Source of the DNA: a virus
IMG/VR virus record: IMGVR_UViG_3300009158_000217
Coordinates: 1 to 22,644 of that record
Reading direction: 5' to 3' (one strand)
DNA length: 22,644 bases
Part shown: in pieces, positions 15,202-21,610 of the stretch
Layout of the letters: every line of letters starts with the position of its first letter
Numbering within the stretch: position 1 is the first letter of the stretch
Made by a program: the position numbers and the translations under genes
Notes under the pieces: model-generated
The model's database searches: none
The model's input: the letters and a program-made list of their open reading frames with translations, nothing else
Told to the model about the DNA's origin: nothing

Positions 15202-16761
15202 TCAAACTTGGTCGTCAAGCACTTGTTTGTATAAATCTACTAAACTTTGGTGCAGGTCTATTTTATTTTGCAGCATGGCATACATGCGTCGCTCAACAGG
15301 GCTACCTTGTAGGTGCGTAACCGTAACGTGGTTTACCTGCCCTGCGCGGTGTGCGCGGGAGTTAGCTTGCAGATAGATTTCGGTAGAGCTTACTGGGCCC
15401 CACCAGACAACTTGGTCTGCTCGTGTGAGCGTGATGCCGTGCGCCGTAGCTTGAGGTACTAGCAGTAGTATGCGTGGGTCGTCCTCTGTTTGGAATTGTT
15501 TAATGATCTCTGCACGTTTGTTAGCCGGTACACCACCGTGGATGGTTTGCACCGTGTAGCCTTCTTTGAGTAGAGTATTCTCCACCATGATTAGCGTATG
15601 TCTATATGGGATAAACACCAATACCTTGTGGTCAGTTTGCTCAATGACGTTCAGTAGCTCACGCATGCGATTGGATACATCGAACTCAACTACGCTCTTA
15701 TCATCCGTATAAACCGCACCTTGCGAAACTTGCAAAAGTTTGTTAAGCATTGCGGCAGCGTTGACTGCCGTGATCTCTGACCCTGCGGCGATGGTCATCA
15801 TTTGTTTGCGCAAAGCGTCATAGTACTTATTCTGCTGCGGCGTTAGCGGAACCTCTCTGGTTGCGTACAGCAGGTCAGGCAAGTCAAGGCACTCCGCTTT
15901 GGTGTATCTGATAGCCGGTTGGAGTACTTGGTGCACTACCTGCTGGGCATCTTGTTTGGGCACCCACTTGTACTGCGTGAGTTTAAGCATCACCTTGTCT
16001 CGGAACGCACCAAAGAATCTAGGCACCGAGTTGGGAGCCACGAGCTTAGCCAACCCATACGCATCAAGCGGTGATTGCGATGCCGGTGTACCCGTCATAA
16101 GCCATAGGCGTGTAGTAGGCTTAACCAATGCGGCGAGGCACTTCCACCTATCCGTCTGCACGCTCTTGATGGCATTGGCTTCGTCAACAATGATGAGGTC
16201 AAACTTGCCCTCGTCTAACTCTTTTGTGATGACCTTTACGCCGTCAAAGTTTATGATGACAAACTCGTAGTCACCCGCAATAACTTTCTGGCGTTGCTTG
16301 CGCGTGCCCTGTGCAATCGCTACCGTGCGGTGCATAACCGTCTTGAATAAATCAGAGCGCCACGCAGTGTCCATGATGGACACAGGGCACACGACCAGTA
16401 CCCGTTTGATACGCCCTTGGTTCATCAAGTAGTCAGCCGCCCATGCTGCCGCACCGGTTTTGCCTGTGCCCGCTTCGTTAAATACAAAACACCGTGGGTG
16501 TAGCGTTAAGAATTCTGCGGTGGTGCGTTGGTGGTTGAACGGCGTAAACATGCCGGGCCAGTCATACCGGCCCAAGATGGGGCTAGGCACTTCCTTGATA
16601 CCTAGATTGCGTAGGAGTTGCACCTCGTCGTAGTCCCAGTTAACGAGCACTTGGTCTATGTCGCCGTTGCTGGCAATTAGTTTGCTCTTGGGGATAATGG
16701 CAGTGATTTGGCTGGCCTTGCGTGTATTAAACAGCAATGCCTTGTTATCAATTATTTGCAT
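15202..16761 (-). CDS. SNF2-type superfamily 2 helicase/ATPase
   Basis: This is a 519-aa protein with all the core SF2 motifs. They are a Q-like FNHQRT (75-80), Walker A EAGTGKT (96-102), DEAN box IVDEANAIKS (191-200), motif III LMTGTPAS (221-228), motif IV-type VLVFIPYRH, IHGGV, and motif VI QANSRAHRAGQ (465-475). Order and spacing match the compact SNF2/RapA-like helicases of phages, which probably translocate on duplex DNA and remodel protein-DNA or branched structures. In phage genomes they often occur with VRR-NUC nucleases, and one lies upstream here. The ATG has no obvious Shine-Dalgarno. The gene follows a terminator, so its transcript may start in the 125-base gap before it, although I could not identify a convincing promoter. 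Confidence 0.92.
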   Translation of the reverse strand: MQIIDNKALLFNTRKASQITAIIPKSKLIASNGDIDQVLVNWDYDEVQLLRNLGIKEVPSPILGRYDWPGMFTPFNHQRTTAEFLTLHPRCFVFNEAGTGKTGAAAWAADYLMNQGRIKRVLVVCPVSIMDTAWRSDLFKTVMHRTVAIAQGTRKQRQKVIAGDYEFVIINFDGVKVITKELDEGKFDLIIVDEANAIKSVQTDRWKCLAALVKPTTRLWLMTGTPASQSPLDAYGLAKLVAPNSVPRFFGAFRDKVMLKLTQYKWVPKQDAQQVVHQVLQPAIRYTKAECLDLPDLLYATREVPLTPQQNKYYDALRKQMMTIAAGSEITAVNAAAMLNKLLQVSQGAVYTDDKSVVEFDVSNRMRELLNVIEQTDHKVLVFIPYRHTLIMVENTLLKEGYTVQTIHGGVPANKRAEIIKQFQTEDDPRILLLVPQATAHGITLTRADQVVWWGPVSSTEIYLQANSRAHRAGQVNHVTVTHLQGSPVERRMYAMLQNKIDLHQSLVDLYKQVLDDQV

Positions 16762-16782
16762 ATAAATTTGAATAGAGGTGAC

Positions 16783-16812
16783 AAAAATAGCCCAGTAGCA
16801 CTGCTACTGGGC
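16783..16812 (-). terminator. Intrinsic terminator after the small HNH gene
   Basis: A perfect 11-bp inverted repeat (GCCCAGTAGCA / TGCTACTGGGC, one base between arms; real loop likely 3-5 bases) lies in the gap between the HNH gene and the SNF2 gene. Reading on the - strand it is followed by TATTTTTG. This is a good Rho-independent terminator shape, about 75 bases past the HNH stop. The rest of the 125-base gap shows no clear gene or promoter. Confidence 0.8.
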
Positions 16813-16886
16813 AAACCCATTACTGGGGAGGAGAAAAGCAACGAAACAACTTAGCAACTGCAGCCACTAAGTGTTTTTATCTTACA

Positions 16887-17177
16887 TTATTTTTTACGCT
16901 CTCGCTTAGAAATTTGTGACTTCATCGCACCAGTTTTAGTGCGGGAAAAGCTTGTGTTTTCTGATTGCGGTGCGGCACGAAGGTTGCCTAGGTTAGATTT
17001 ACCACCCTTGGACATAGCCTTCTTATGGTCTACATCTACGGTGTCCGGCAGATCGCCGTTAGCCTTCTCGTATGCGCGTCTTGCTTTGTGCCTCTCAGAT
17101 TGAGCGGCAAGCTGTTTTGGTGTGCCCTGATAGCGCTCATACTCCATTTTGTAATTGCGTGGTTTTTTATCAGCCAT
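16887..17177 (-). CDS. Small HNH-type nuclease
   Basis: This is a 96-aa basic protein. I chose the ATG at 17177, which overlaps the stop of the upstream nuclease gene (ATGGCTGA). The longer frame upstream translates the end of that neighbour in the wrong frame. Residues 48-78 form an HNH core: VDVDHKKAMSKGG (D50, H51), SNLGNLRAAP (N62, N65) and SENTSFSR (N74 in the place of the last His). The N-terminus is Lys/Arg/Tyr-rich and the C-terminus very basic, suggesting DNA binding. It may be a nicking or homing nuclease, or a DNA-processing enzyme of the replication module. It is the last gene before a terminator. Confidence 0.8.
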   Translation of the reverse strand: MADKKPRNYKMEYERYQGTPKQLAAQSERHKARRAYEKANGDLPDTVDVDHKKAMSKGGKSNLGNLRAAPQSENTSFSRTKTGAMKSQISKRERKK

Positions 17178-17832
17178 TGTAATTCTCACAAGTAGAAACT
17201 GGGCAAAACTTGCAGAGGGCAGAGCTCCTAGGGTTCCACACCCCATGCACAACTGCGGACTCTATTGCACCGGCCCTGCCAGCCCATTTAGACAGGATTT
17301 CCGGTAGCTGACTACGAGTGTACTCAGACTTAATTACATCGCCAACCACAACAAACAACAGCGCACCCTTGACCGTATGCACATCGGGGTGGTGAATCAT
17401 GACCATAGCCGCCATGAGTTCTAACTGAGCGCTGTCTGCGTACCGGCTTGACTTGCCCGTTTTGTAGTCAGCCACCCTAGCAATACCCTTATCGTGGTTG
17501 ATTGCCAAATAGTCAGGGATTCCTCGAAACCAAACATCCTTGTCAAAGAACCCACACGGTGTAAAGTTTGCACGGATGCCTAACTTTTCTTCACATCGAA
17601 TGTCGCCTTTGAACTCGGCAAGGGGTTCCACAAACGGCTTATATACCGCAAGCGTAGCAGGGAGCGGTTTCTTATCCCGCACATACTCCTCAAACGCCTT
17701 GTGCACGGCAGTGCCGTACATGGTTGCTTCAGTGTCTTTAGATTTGAACTTTTTTAGTATCTTGACTTCGTGGTATCTGCGTGGACAGCCTTCGTAGTCT
17801 TTGATACCTGAATAGGAATGTGTTAGTGCCAT
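17170..17832 (-). CDS. PD-(D/E)XK nuclease, Cas4/RecB-like with Fe-S cysteine set
   Basis: This is a 220-aa protein starting at MALTHSYSGIKDYEGCPRRY. Motifs are C16 (CPRRY), GTAVHKAFEEYV (40-51, motif I His), GIPDYLAI with D107, ADYKTGKSS with D122 and K124 (the D-x-K core), Q136, and a C-terminal Cys trio CKFCPVSTC (C207, C210, C215). Four cysteines split between the N- and C-termini are the signature of Fe-S exonucleases of the Cas4/AddB type. The expected role is 5'-3' exonuclease activity in recombination or DNA end processing. A longer frame up to 17958 exists, but those residues overlap the polymerase 3' end and look like noise. The chosen ATG has no strong Shine-Dalgarno. The gene begins 41 bases after the polymerase stop and overlaps the HNH gene by 8 bases. 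Confidence 0.88.
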   Translation of the reverse strand: MALTHSYSGIKDYEGCPRRYHEVKILKKFKSKDTEATMYGTAVHKAFEEYVRDKKPLPATLAVYKPFVEPLAEFKGDIRCEEKLGIRANFTPCGFFDKDVWFRGIPDYLAINHDKGIARVADYKTGKSSRYADSAQLELMAAMVMIHHPDVHTVKGALLFVVVGDVIKSEYTRSQLPEILSKWAGRAGAIESAVVHGVWNPRSSALCKFCPVSTCENYNG

Positions 17833-17873
17833 AGAAAGAACTGGGTTTGTTTTTGCAAGCCCTAGTGTACCAA

Positions 17874-20618
17874 TCAACAGTCCCCATAGGAAGCCCCTAC
17901 GCCCGATTCGCAAGCCAACGGTAGTGTTTGTGCCCATTTTGGTCGCCATGACATGCACTCCTCAACGTATTTTTGTGCTTCATCTTTTTCCTCAATCGGT
18001 GCAATACATGCCACGCTATCATGGACTGTCAACACCACTTTGTACTTCTTGCCGATTTTTAGCATCTGCTCCGCTACGACCTGCCTTGCTACGGCTTGAC
18101 AGATGTTCTCCACGCAGTTGTGAACTACAAAGGGTTCCGAATGACCTCGGACCATGAAGCGCGATCGGGGTCCGGCGTTGAGGATGTCATAGACAGCCTC
18201 CGGTGCCACCGAAACGCGAGCGTCGATCTCGAAATACCCGTTACCGCATGTGCTTTCCCCAAGTCCACCGGCAGTGCCCCCCTGCGGTTGGCTGCTTGTA
18301 CCGCCATCGACACCCATCGGCAGTTCTCTGGGGTATACGAACCGTTGTTGTCCCGTCGATCCAGCGTCAACCCCGGAGCGTAAGTTGGCCCCATGTCGGC
18401 CCAGAACGCCTCGAAAGACTGTTGCCACGCCGCGCATACAGTAACCCCACGCGCCCCGTAGTTGCGCCATGCCTGATGTGATGACAGTCGGCACCGATCG
18501 CGCATCGACCTCCACACCCAATACGCGGGGTGCTTGGACATTGCATGCGTCTGGTTCTTTGTGCCCACCTTGCACCCGCATGAGGGGTGCCCCCCACGCT
18601 TTGCGTACTTCTCCGTGTCGCCGACCGTCCGAACCACACTGGCCCCGCACTGACACTGGAACCCCCACAGCGCCCGACGCCCGTTCGATCCCACATACTG
18701 AGTCGCCGTCAGGTAACCGAACTTTTGCCCTGCGTAGTCCTTCGCACGATGATGCACTTTGCCACTCCTTTTCGGTTAGAACCTGATGCTCTGGGGTCAT
18801 TCGGACCCCATCAACTACGATGGTATGCTTTTCACCTTGGTATGTCAACCCGCCATGTTGCACCCATTCAACACCGTCCCAGACTCGGTCCTCCAACTGC
18901 ACAGAGGCAATGGTAATCCAGCCTCGGGGGGTAAGGACTTGCGTGTCAGCAGCCAAACACTTCCCGCCGTAGATATATACGGGCAAACCCTTAGAGAAGT
19001 ATCGCCATTGGTCTTTGCCAGTTTTTTCATCCGCTACTTTGGCTAAGCCGGGGTACTGGATAAACAACCCACTAGGCAGAGTCAACCCCTCGCCCGGAAC
19101 AGCGTGTATAAGCCCCTGCTCGTCCACCTGAAACCCGTTGCCTGTACGCAACGCAATCAACGCTTCATCGGCTTTGCGCCACAGTTCTGGAATCTTGTAG
19201 TACGTGTTCCGGTACGTATCAATGATGCGTCTTGCCTCAACCTCCGTAACATCTACCCCAGCCTGCATTTTTAGGAATAGCTGAAGCTTCTTATGACCGA
19301 CGCCGTAGCCTGCGCCCAAGACCACGGTTTTTCCTACCTGACGCTGGCTTGCATTGCCTGTTGTAACCGCCTCTGGCGGTATCTGATAAATCTGACTAGC
19401 CATCAGGCGGTACACATCCTTCTTATCTGCGAACGCTTGTATCAAGTCTTGTTGTCCCGCAAGCCACGCTAAAACCCGAGCTTCAATTTGTGAGGAGTCG
19501 CAGTCAATCACAACGTAACCCTCGGGGGCTTTGATGGCATTCTTGATCTTGCCTGCGTTATCACCGCGTGACGGCAAGTTCTGCAGGTTTACAGAGTCTT
19601 GACCAGACCAACGACCAGAGTGTGCCCCGTAGTAACGCAGAGGTACAGGAAACTTGCCTCGAGTAGACATACCAATAAAGCGCTCAGTGCGAGTTTCCTC
19701 AATTGTCGTCTTGTTTCCAAGGCGTGCGGCAACAAGCATTTGGACTCGTTCATCAGGGTGCTCCTCTAGGGCTTTAAATTCTTCGTCGGTTTTGGCAAAT
19801 GCGTATGCCTGCTTACCAGTGCGGGCACTGATTTTAAGTGGCGGCACTACATCGTAGTGCTCCAGCACGATGGCAAACTTCTCATTAGACATCAGCAATT
19901 TCTTAATGCCGCCCATGCCCTCACTAAAGATTGTGTGCACGTACTCGGGCTCGGCATCTGCCAGCATCATGTCCCGCACCGATTCAAGCAGCGACTCCTT
20001 GCGGTCTTTCACATCCTCTAGGTGGTCGATCAGTAGCTTCCTGTCTAGCTCTAGCACCGGCTCAATGAACATGCGCAAAGTCATGTCAATCAGTTTCAGT
20101 TCTTGTTTTGGGAAACCCATCGCCGTGTACATGTTGAACAGCTTGTACGTTAACTCTGTGTCGTTGATGCAGTACTCAGCGTAGCGTGCCAACTCCTCGG
20201 CAGAGAAGTCAGCGTAGTGCTTGCCCTTCGCATTCAATACCGCGTCACCCTTGACACCGACCCCCATGCGTTCAGCTTGTTTGGCAAGGCCGTGCCCCTT
20301 CTCATGCGGAAACAAAGCGCGGGACATACCGAGTGTGTCAAACCAAGCCATAGGGTTCACGCCATACAGCCAGTTGAGAACAGCACCATCGAACGCAGTG
20401 TTCTGTGCAACCACCATCGCATCAGACCAGTCGAACTCTTTCAGTATCCGTTCCACTTGCGGTTTGGGATACCAAACAGTTTCACCATCGTCCACCTTGA
20501 TTGCAATGCCAATCATCTCAAACTGAGGCGACCGCACATACTCCTCGGTAGGAATCTTGGTCAGGGAATACTCAGTTGAGTAGAAGCACTCTAAATCTAA
20601 AACCACTAACTTTGGCAC
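17874..20618 (-). CDS. Family A DNA polymerase with 3'-5' exonuclease, interrupted by an intein
   Basis: The precursor is 914 aa. I chose the GTG at 20618: AAAGGAG ends 5 bases upstream, whereas the GTG at 20624 overlaps that site. Exonuclease motifs: D8/E10 (VLDLEC), AQNTAFDG (D77), YCINDTEL (D153). Polymerase motifs: A, IDCDSSQIEAR (D374); B, RQVGKTVVLGAGYG (K430); C, TVHDSVACI (H866, D867, with Ser in place of the usual Glu). Residues 554-834 are an intein inserted after YGGK in the conserved segment before motif C. Splicing would give YGGKCVENICQAVAR and a 633-aa polymerase, close to phage enzymes with exonuclease but no 5' nuclease domain. The gene replicates phage DNA with the primase-helicase and SSB of the same operon. 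Its start overlaps the VRR-NUC gene by 13 bases. Unspliced precursor should be inactive, because the intein splits the fingers/palm region. Confidence 0.93.
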   Translation of the reverse strand: MPKLVVLDLECFYSTEYSLTKIPTEEYVRSPQFEMIGIAIKVDDGETVWYPKPQVERILKEFDWSDAMVVAQNTAFDGAVLNWLYGVNPMAWFDTLGMSRALFPHEKGHGLAKQAERMGVGVKGDAVLNAKGKHYADFSAEELARYAEYCINDTELTYKLFNMYTAMGFPKQELKLIDMTLRMFIEPVLELDRKLLIDHLEDVKDRKESLLESVRDMMLADAEPEYVHTIFSEGMGGIKKLLMSNEKFAIVLEHYDVVPPLKISARTGKQAYAFAKTDEEFKALEEHPDERVQMLVAARLGNKTTIEETRTERFIGMSTRGKFPVPLRYYGAHSGRWSGQDSVNLQNLPSRGDNAGKIKNAIKAPEGYVVIDCDSSQIEARVLAWLAGQQDLIQAFADKKDVYRLMASQIYQIPPEAVTTGNASQRQVGKTVVLGAGYGVGHKKLQLFLKMQAGVDVTEVEARRIIDTYRNTYYKIPELWRKADEALIALRTGNGFQVDEQGLIHAVPGEGLTLPSGLFIQYPGLAKVADEKTGKDQWRYFSKGLPVYIYGGKCLAADTQVLTPRGWITIASVQLEDRVWDGVEWVQHGGLTYQGEKHTIVVDGVRMTPEHQVLTEKEWQSASSCEGLRRAKVRLPDGDSVCGIERASGAVGVPVSVRGQCGSDGRRHGEVRKAWGAPLMRVQGGHKEPDACNVQAPRVLGVEVDARSVPTVITSGMAQLRGAWGYCMRGVATVFRGVLGRHGANLRSGVDAGSTGQQRFVYPRELPMGVDGGTSSQPQGGTAGGLGESTCGNGYFEIDARVSVAPEAVYDILNAGPRSRFMVRGHSEPFVVHNCVENICQAVARQVVAEQMLKIGKKYKVVLTVHDSVACIAPIEEKDEAQKYVEECMSWRPKWAQTLPLACESGVGASYGDC
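18125..18757 (-). CDS. HNH homing endonuclease encoded out of frame within the intein
   Basis: This 210-aa protein lies in the +1 frame relative to the polymerase-intein frame. The GTG at 18757 has AAAAGGAG 7 bases upstream. Residues 8-62 form an N-terminal zinc-binding-like module (GQKFGYLTA, then CQC at 35-37 and CGC at 60-62). Residues 76-160 are the phage HNH/AP2-linked core: AYWVWRSMRDRC, NYGARGVTVC (99-108), LDRRDNNGSYTPENCRW (132-148) and AANRR. Residues 167-189 (GKAHAVTGISRSTLAFRW...) look like a C-terminal helix-turn-helix DNA-recognition element. Length and order match complete free-standing HNH homing enzymes. The gene starts just after intein block B and ends 8 bases before the intein's last codon, so the splicing domain's C-terminal part and the endonuclease tail share DNA. 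The expected function is to cut intein-free polymerase alleles and spread the element. Confidence 0.88.
   Translation of the reverse strand: MHHRAKDYAGQKFGYLTATQYVGSNGRRALWGFQCQCGASVVRTVGDTEKYAKRGGHPSCGCKVGTKNQTHAMSKHPAYWVWRSMRDRCRLSSHQAWRNYGARGVTVCAAWQQSFEAFWADMGPTYAPGLTLDRRDNNGSYTPENCRWVSMAVQAANRRGALPVDLGKAHAVTGISRSTLAFRWHRRLSMTSSTPDPDRASWSEVIRNPL
18765..18772 (-). promoter_or_regulatory. Shine-Dalgarno for the nested HNH gene
   Basis: On the - strand AAAAGGAG is followed by a 7-base spacer and the GTG of the HNH gene. In the polymerase-intein frame the same bases encode the T-E-K-E-W segment directly after intein block B. A strong, correctly spaced site inside another coding frame argues for independent translation of the endonuclease from the polymerase mRNA. 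Confidence 0.8.
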
Positions 20619-20908
20619 AGGCACTCCTTTATTACGTTTTCTAAATGGTCGTAGTTTGTTTCGTTAACAATGAGGGTATACCCACCACAAGCGTTAATCA
20701 TCTGCAAATTCTTGAGTTGCAAAGCAGTTGCCTGCCCCTTGCCTGCCTTGGCTTCGATAGCCACGAAGTGTCCGTTGACACAGCACAAGAAGTCAGGGAC
20801 TCCACTGTTGCCAAAACCAGTACCAATAGGCATGGCGTAGTAAATGCCGTGGGCTTTCAAGATCGCTTTGATCTTGGCTTTAACTTTTGCTTCAGGTGTT
20901 GCTGCCAT
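20606..20908 (-). CDS. VRR-NUC domain nuclease
   Basis: This is a 100-aa single-domain protein of the VRR-NUC (PD-(D/E)XK) family. Visible motifs are GTGFGNSGVPDFLCC (active-site D39), FVAIEAKAGKGQAT (E52, K54, Q59) and a following Gln (Q64). GGAGGAG lies 9 bases before the ATG. Stand-alone VRR-NUC proteins of phages are structure-specific nucleases able to act on branched DNA, and often accompany an SNF2 helicase, as here. The gene overlaps its upstream neighbour by 17 bases and the polymerase start by about 13 bases, so coupled translation with the polymerase is likely. Confidence 0.92.
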   Translation of the reverse strand: MAATPEAKVKAKIKAILKAHGIYYAMPIGTGFGNSGVPDFLCCVNGHFVAIEAKAGKGQATALQLKNLQMINACGGYTLIVNETNYDHLENVIKECLCQS

Positions 20909-21233
20909 ATATCATGCTCCTCCAAACCGACACGGACGGCATATGATTATGCGACTTAGTGGGTGTTGTGTATCCGTTGTGTGCCACCCACCCAAGGGTT
21001 TGCAGCGTGCGAACACCGGACACCCAGACGTTTGGGTGTAGCGCAGGGGGGCGGAACAACAAGTTCTTACCGCAGTATTCTTTGAACTCATCCCCAAGTA
21101 CCAGTTGTTTAGTTGTTAGTAACTTTTCAGCAAGTTCTAAGTAGCGTTGCACAAACTCGGGGTGTAGTTTGCTGGCTTTGCCCCAACACTTATCTGCCAG
21201 TGCCAAGGCACCCGTCATTCGATCAGTTTCCAT
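20892..21233 (-). CDS. Conserved-type phage protein of unknown function (113 aa)
   Basis: The ATG at 21233 has GAGGT 8 bases upstream. The protein has a helical first half (ALADKCWGKASK, FVQRYLELAEKLL) and a second half with VLGDEFKEYC, LHPNVWVSGVRTL, LGWV, SHNHMPSVSVW and a closing MIYG. The pattern 'D-E-F-x2-[WY]-C ... H-P/H-N-x-W ... S-H-x-x-x-P-x-x-x-W/Y' recurs in small phage replication-region proteins; I know no function for it. It overlaps the DUF3310 gene upstream (11 bases) and VRR-NUC downstream (17 bases), so it is an integral part of the operon. Confidence 0.75.
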   Translation of the reverse strand: METDRMTGALALADKCWGKASKLHPEFVQRYLELAEKLLTTKQLVLGDEFKEYCGKNLLFRPPALHPNVWVSGVRTLQTLGWVAHNGYTTPTKSHNHMPSVSVWRSMIYGSNT

Positions 21234-21444
21234 TTTCAGTTACCTCAATTAGTTTAGCTAAATAGTGTTGGGCTTTCTTCAGGTCATCGACCCCGCCCTT
21301 GACTTCCCATCGGGAAATGTATTTCACGATGTTGCCCTCGAGATACCCTAGCTTGTTTGCAATGATGTAATCCCAAGGTTGGATGGCCTTGTCTTTGTAG
21401 TGCGTGCCTGCAACTTGCACGTCGTTTGCTAACTCAACGGTCAT
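21223..21444 (-). CDS. DUF3310 family protein
   Basis: This is a 73-aa protein matching the DUF3310 pattern: GTHYKDKAIQPWDYI (13-27) and then EGNIVKYISRWEVKGGVDDLKKAQHYL (36-62 region), including the N-I-V-K-Y-x-x-R core. GGAG precedes the ATG by about 8 bases. Proteins of this family are common in phage early or replication regions and are sometimes called nucleotide kinase-like, but their function is not established. The upstream 58-aa gene overlaps its start by 11 bases. Confidence 0.88.
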   Translation of the reverse strand: MTVELANDVQVAGTHYKDKAIQPWDYIIANKLGYLEGNIVKYISRWEVKGGVDDLKKAQHYLAKLIEVTENGN

Positions 21445-21610
21445 TTATTTTCTCCGGTTGTTTAAATACTTCGTAATACCTACGGGGTTTTGTTCCCAAC
21501 ACCTTGCGCAACCATTCGGCTCCACCCGCTTCCTTGAACTTCGTCCACTCGCTGTCCGACAGGCGCATCTGCCTTGGCTTTAGCGGCTCCGGTGGTCTTG
21601 GTCTTGGCAT
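21434..21610 (-). CDS. Small out-of-phase gene (58 aa)
   Basis: The ATG at 21610 has AAGGA 10 bases upstream and an in-frame TGA two codons before it, so the start is bounded; it ends with TGA at 21434. The basic, Pro-rich N-terminus is followed by MRLSDSEWTKFKEAGGAEWLRK, a helical pattern ('L-[ST]-D-x-E-W-x-x-F-x-x-x-G-G-x-x-W-L-R') that I recognise from short phage and mobile-element proteins of unknown role, perhaps MetJ/Arc-like accessory factors. It overlaps the 109-aa gene by 131 bases in another frame and the DUF3310 start by 11 bases. The recognisable helix pattern makes this frame more convincing than the 109-aa frame where they overlap. Confidence 0.65.
   Translation of the reverse strand: MPRPRPPEPLKPRQMRLSDSEWTKFKEAGGAEWLRKVLGTKPRRYYEVFKQPEKINDR

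Larger units (their letters stand above)
18117..18959 (-). mobile_element. Intein in DNA polymerase (281 residues, Hint fold)
   Basis: Intein Cys1 is at 18957-18959 and the terminal Asn at 18117-18119; the next extein residue is Cys (18114-18116). Block A is CLAADTQVLTPRGW, followed by VWDGVEWVQHGG. Block B is MTPEHQVLT (T55, H58 of the intein). Block F is VYDILNAGPRSRFMV and block G is FVVHN-C. This is a complete class 1 set, so splicing should work. Residues about 68-240 of the intein frame are low-complexity Gly/Arg/Val sequence and look like a passive linker: the DNA there encodes an HNH endonuclease in another frame. GC content in two hand-counted 60-base lines of the insert is 63-65%, against 47% in one polymerase line, a sign of recent transfer. 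Confidence 0.92.

Noticed and set aside
16760-16790. Possible promoter before the SNF2 helicase (TTGTCA with an AT-rich stretch)
   Set aside because: The -10-like bases would overlap the start codon, so transcription could not begin upstream of the gene; I do not call it.
17833-17958. Longer N-terminus for the Cas4/RecB-like nuclease
   Set aside because: The extra residues overlap the polymerase 3' end and do not resemble the family, which starts near the LTHSYSGIKDYE region.
18367-18696. A third open - strand frame (109 codons) in the intein region
   Set aside because: It is Arg/Gly/Cys-rich with no motif and no ribosome site; it is explained by the high GC of the overlapping HNH gene.
18125-18959. 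A simple frameshift error splitting an ordinary intein-endonuclease fusion
   Set aside because: Both frames are complete: the intein frame keeps blocks A, B, F and G without a stop, and the HNH frame has its own Shine-Dalgarno, start and stop 8 bases before the intein end. A single indel would not explain both frames being intact through the C-terminal part.
20619-20624. Upstream GTG at 20624 as polymerase start
   Set aside because: AAAGGAG runs into this GTG, leaving no spacer, while the GTG at 20618 has a 5-base spacer.
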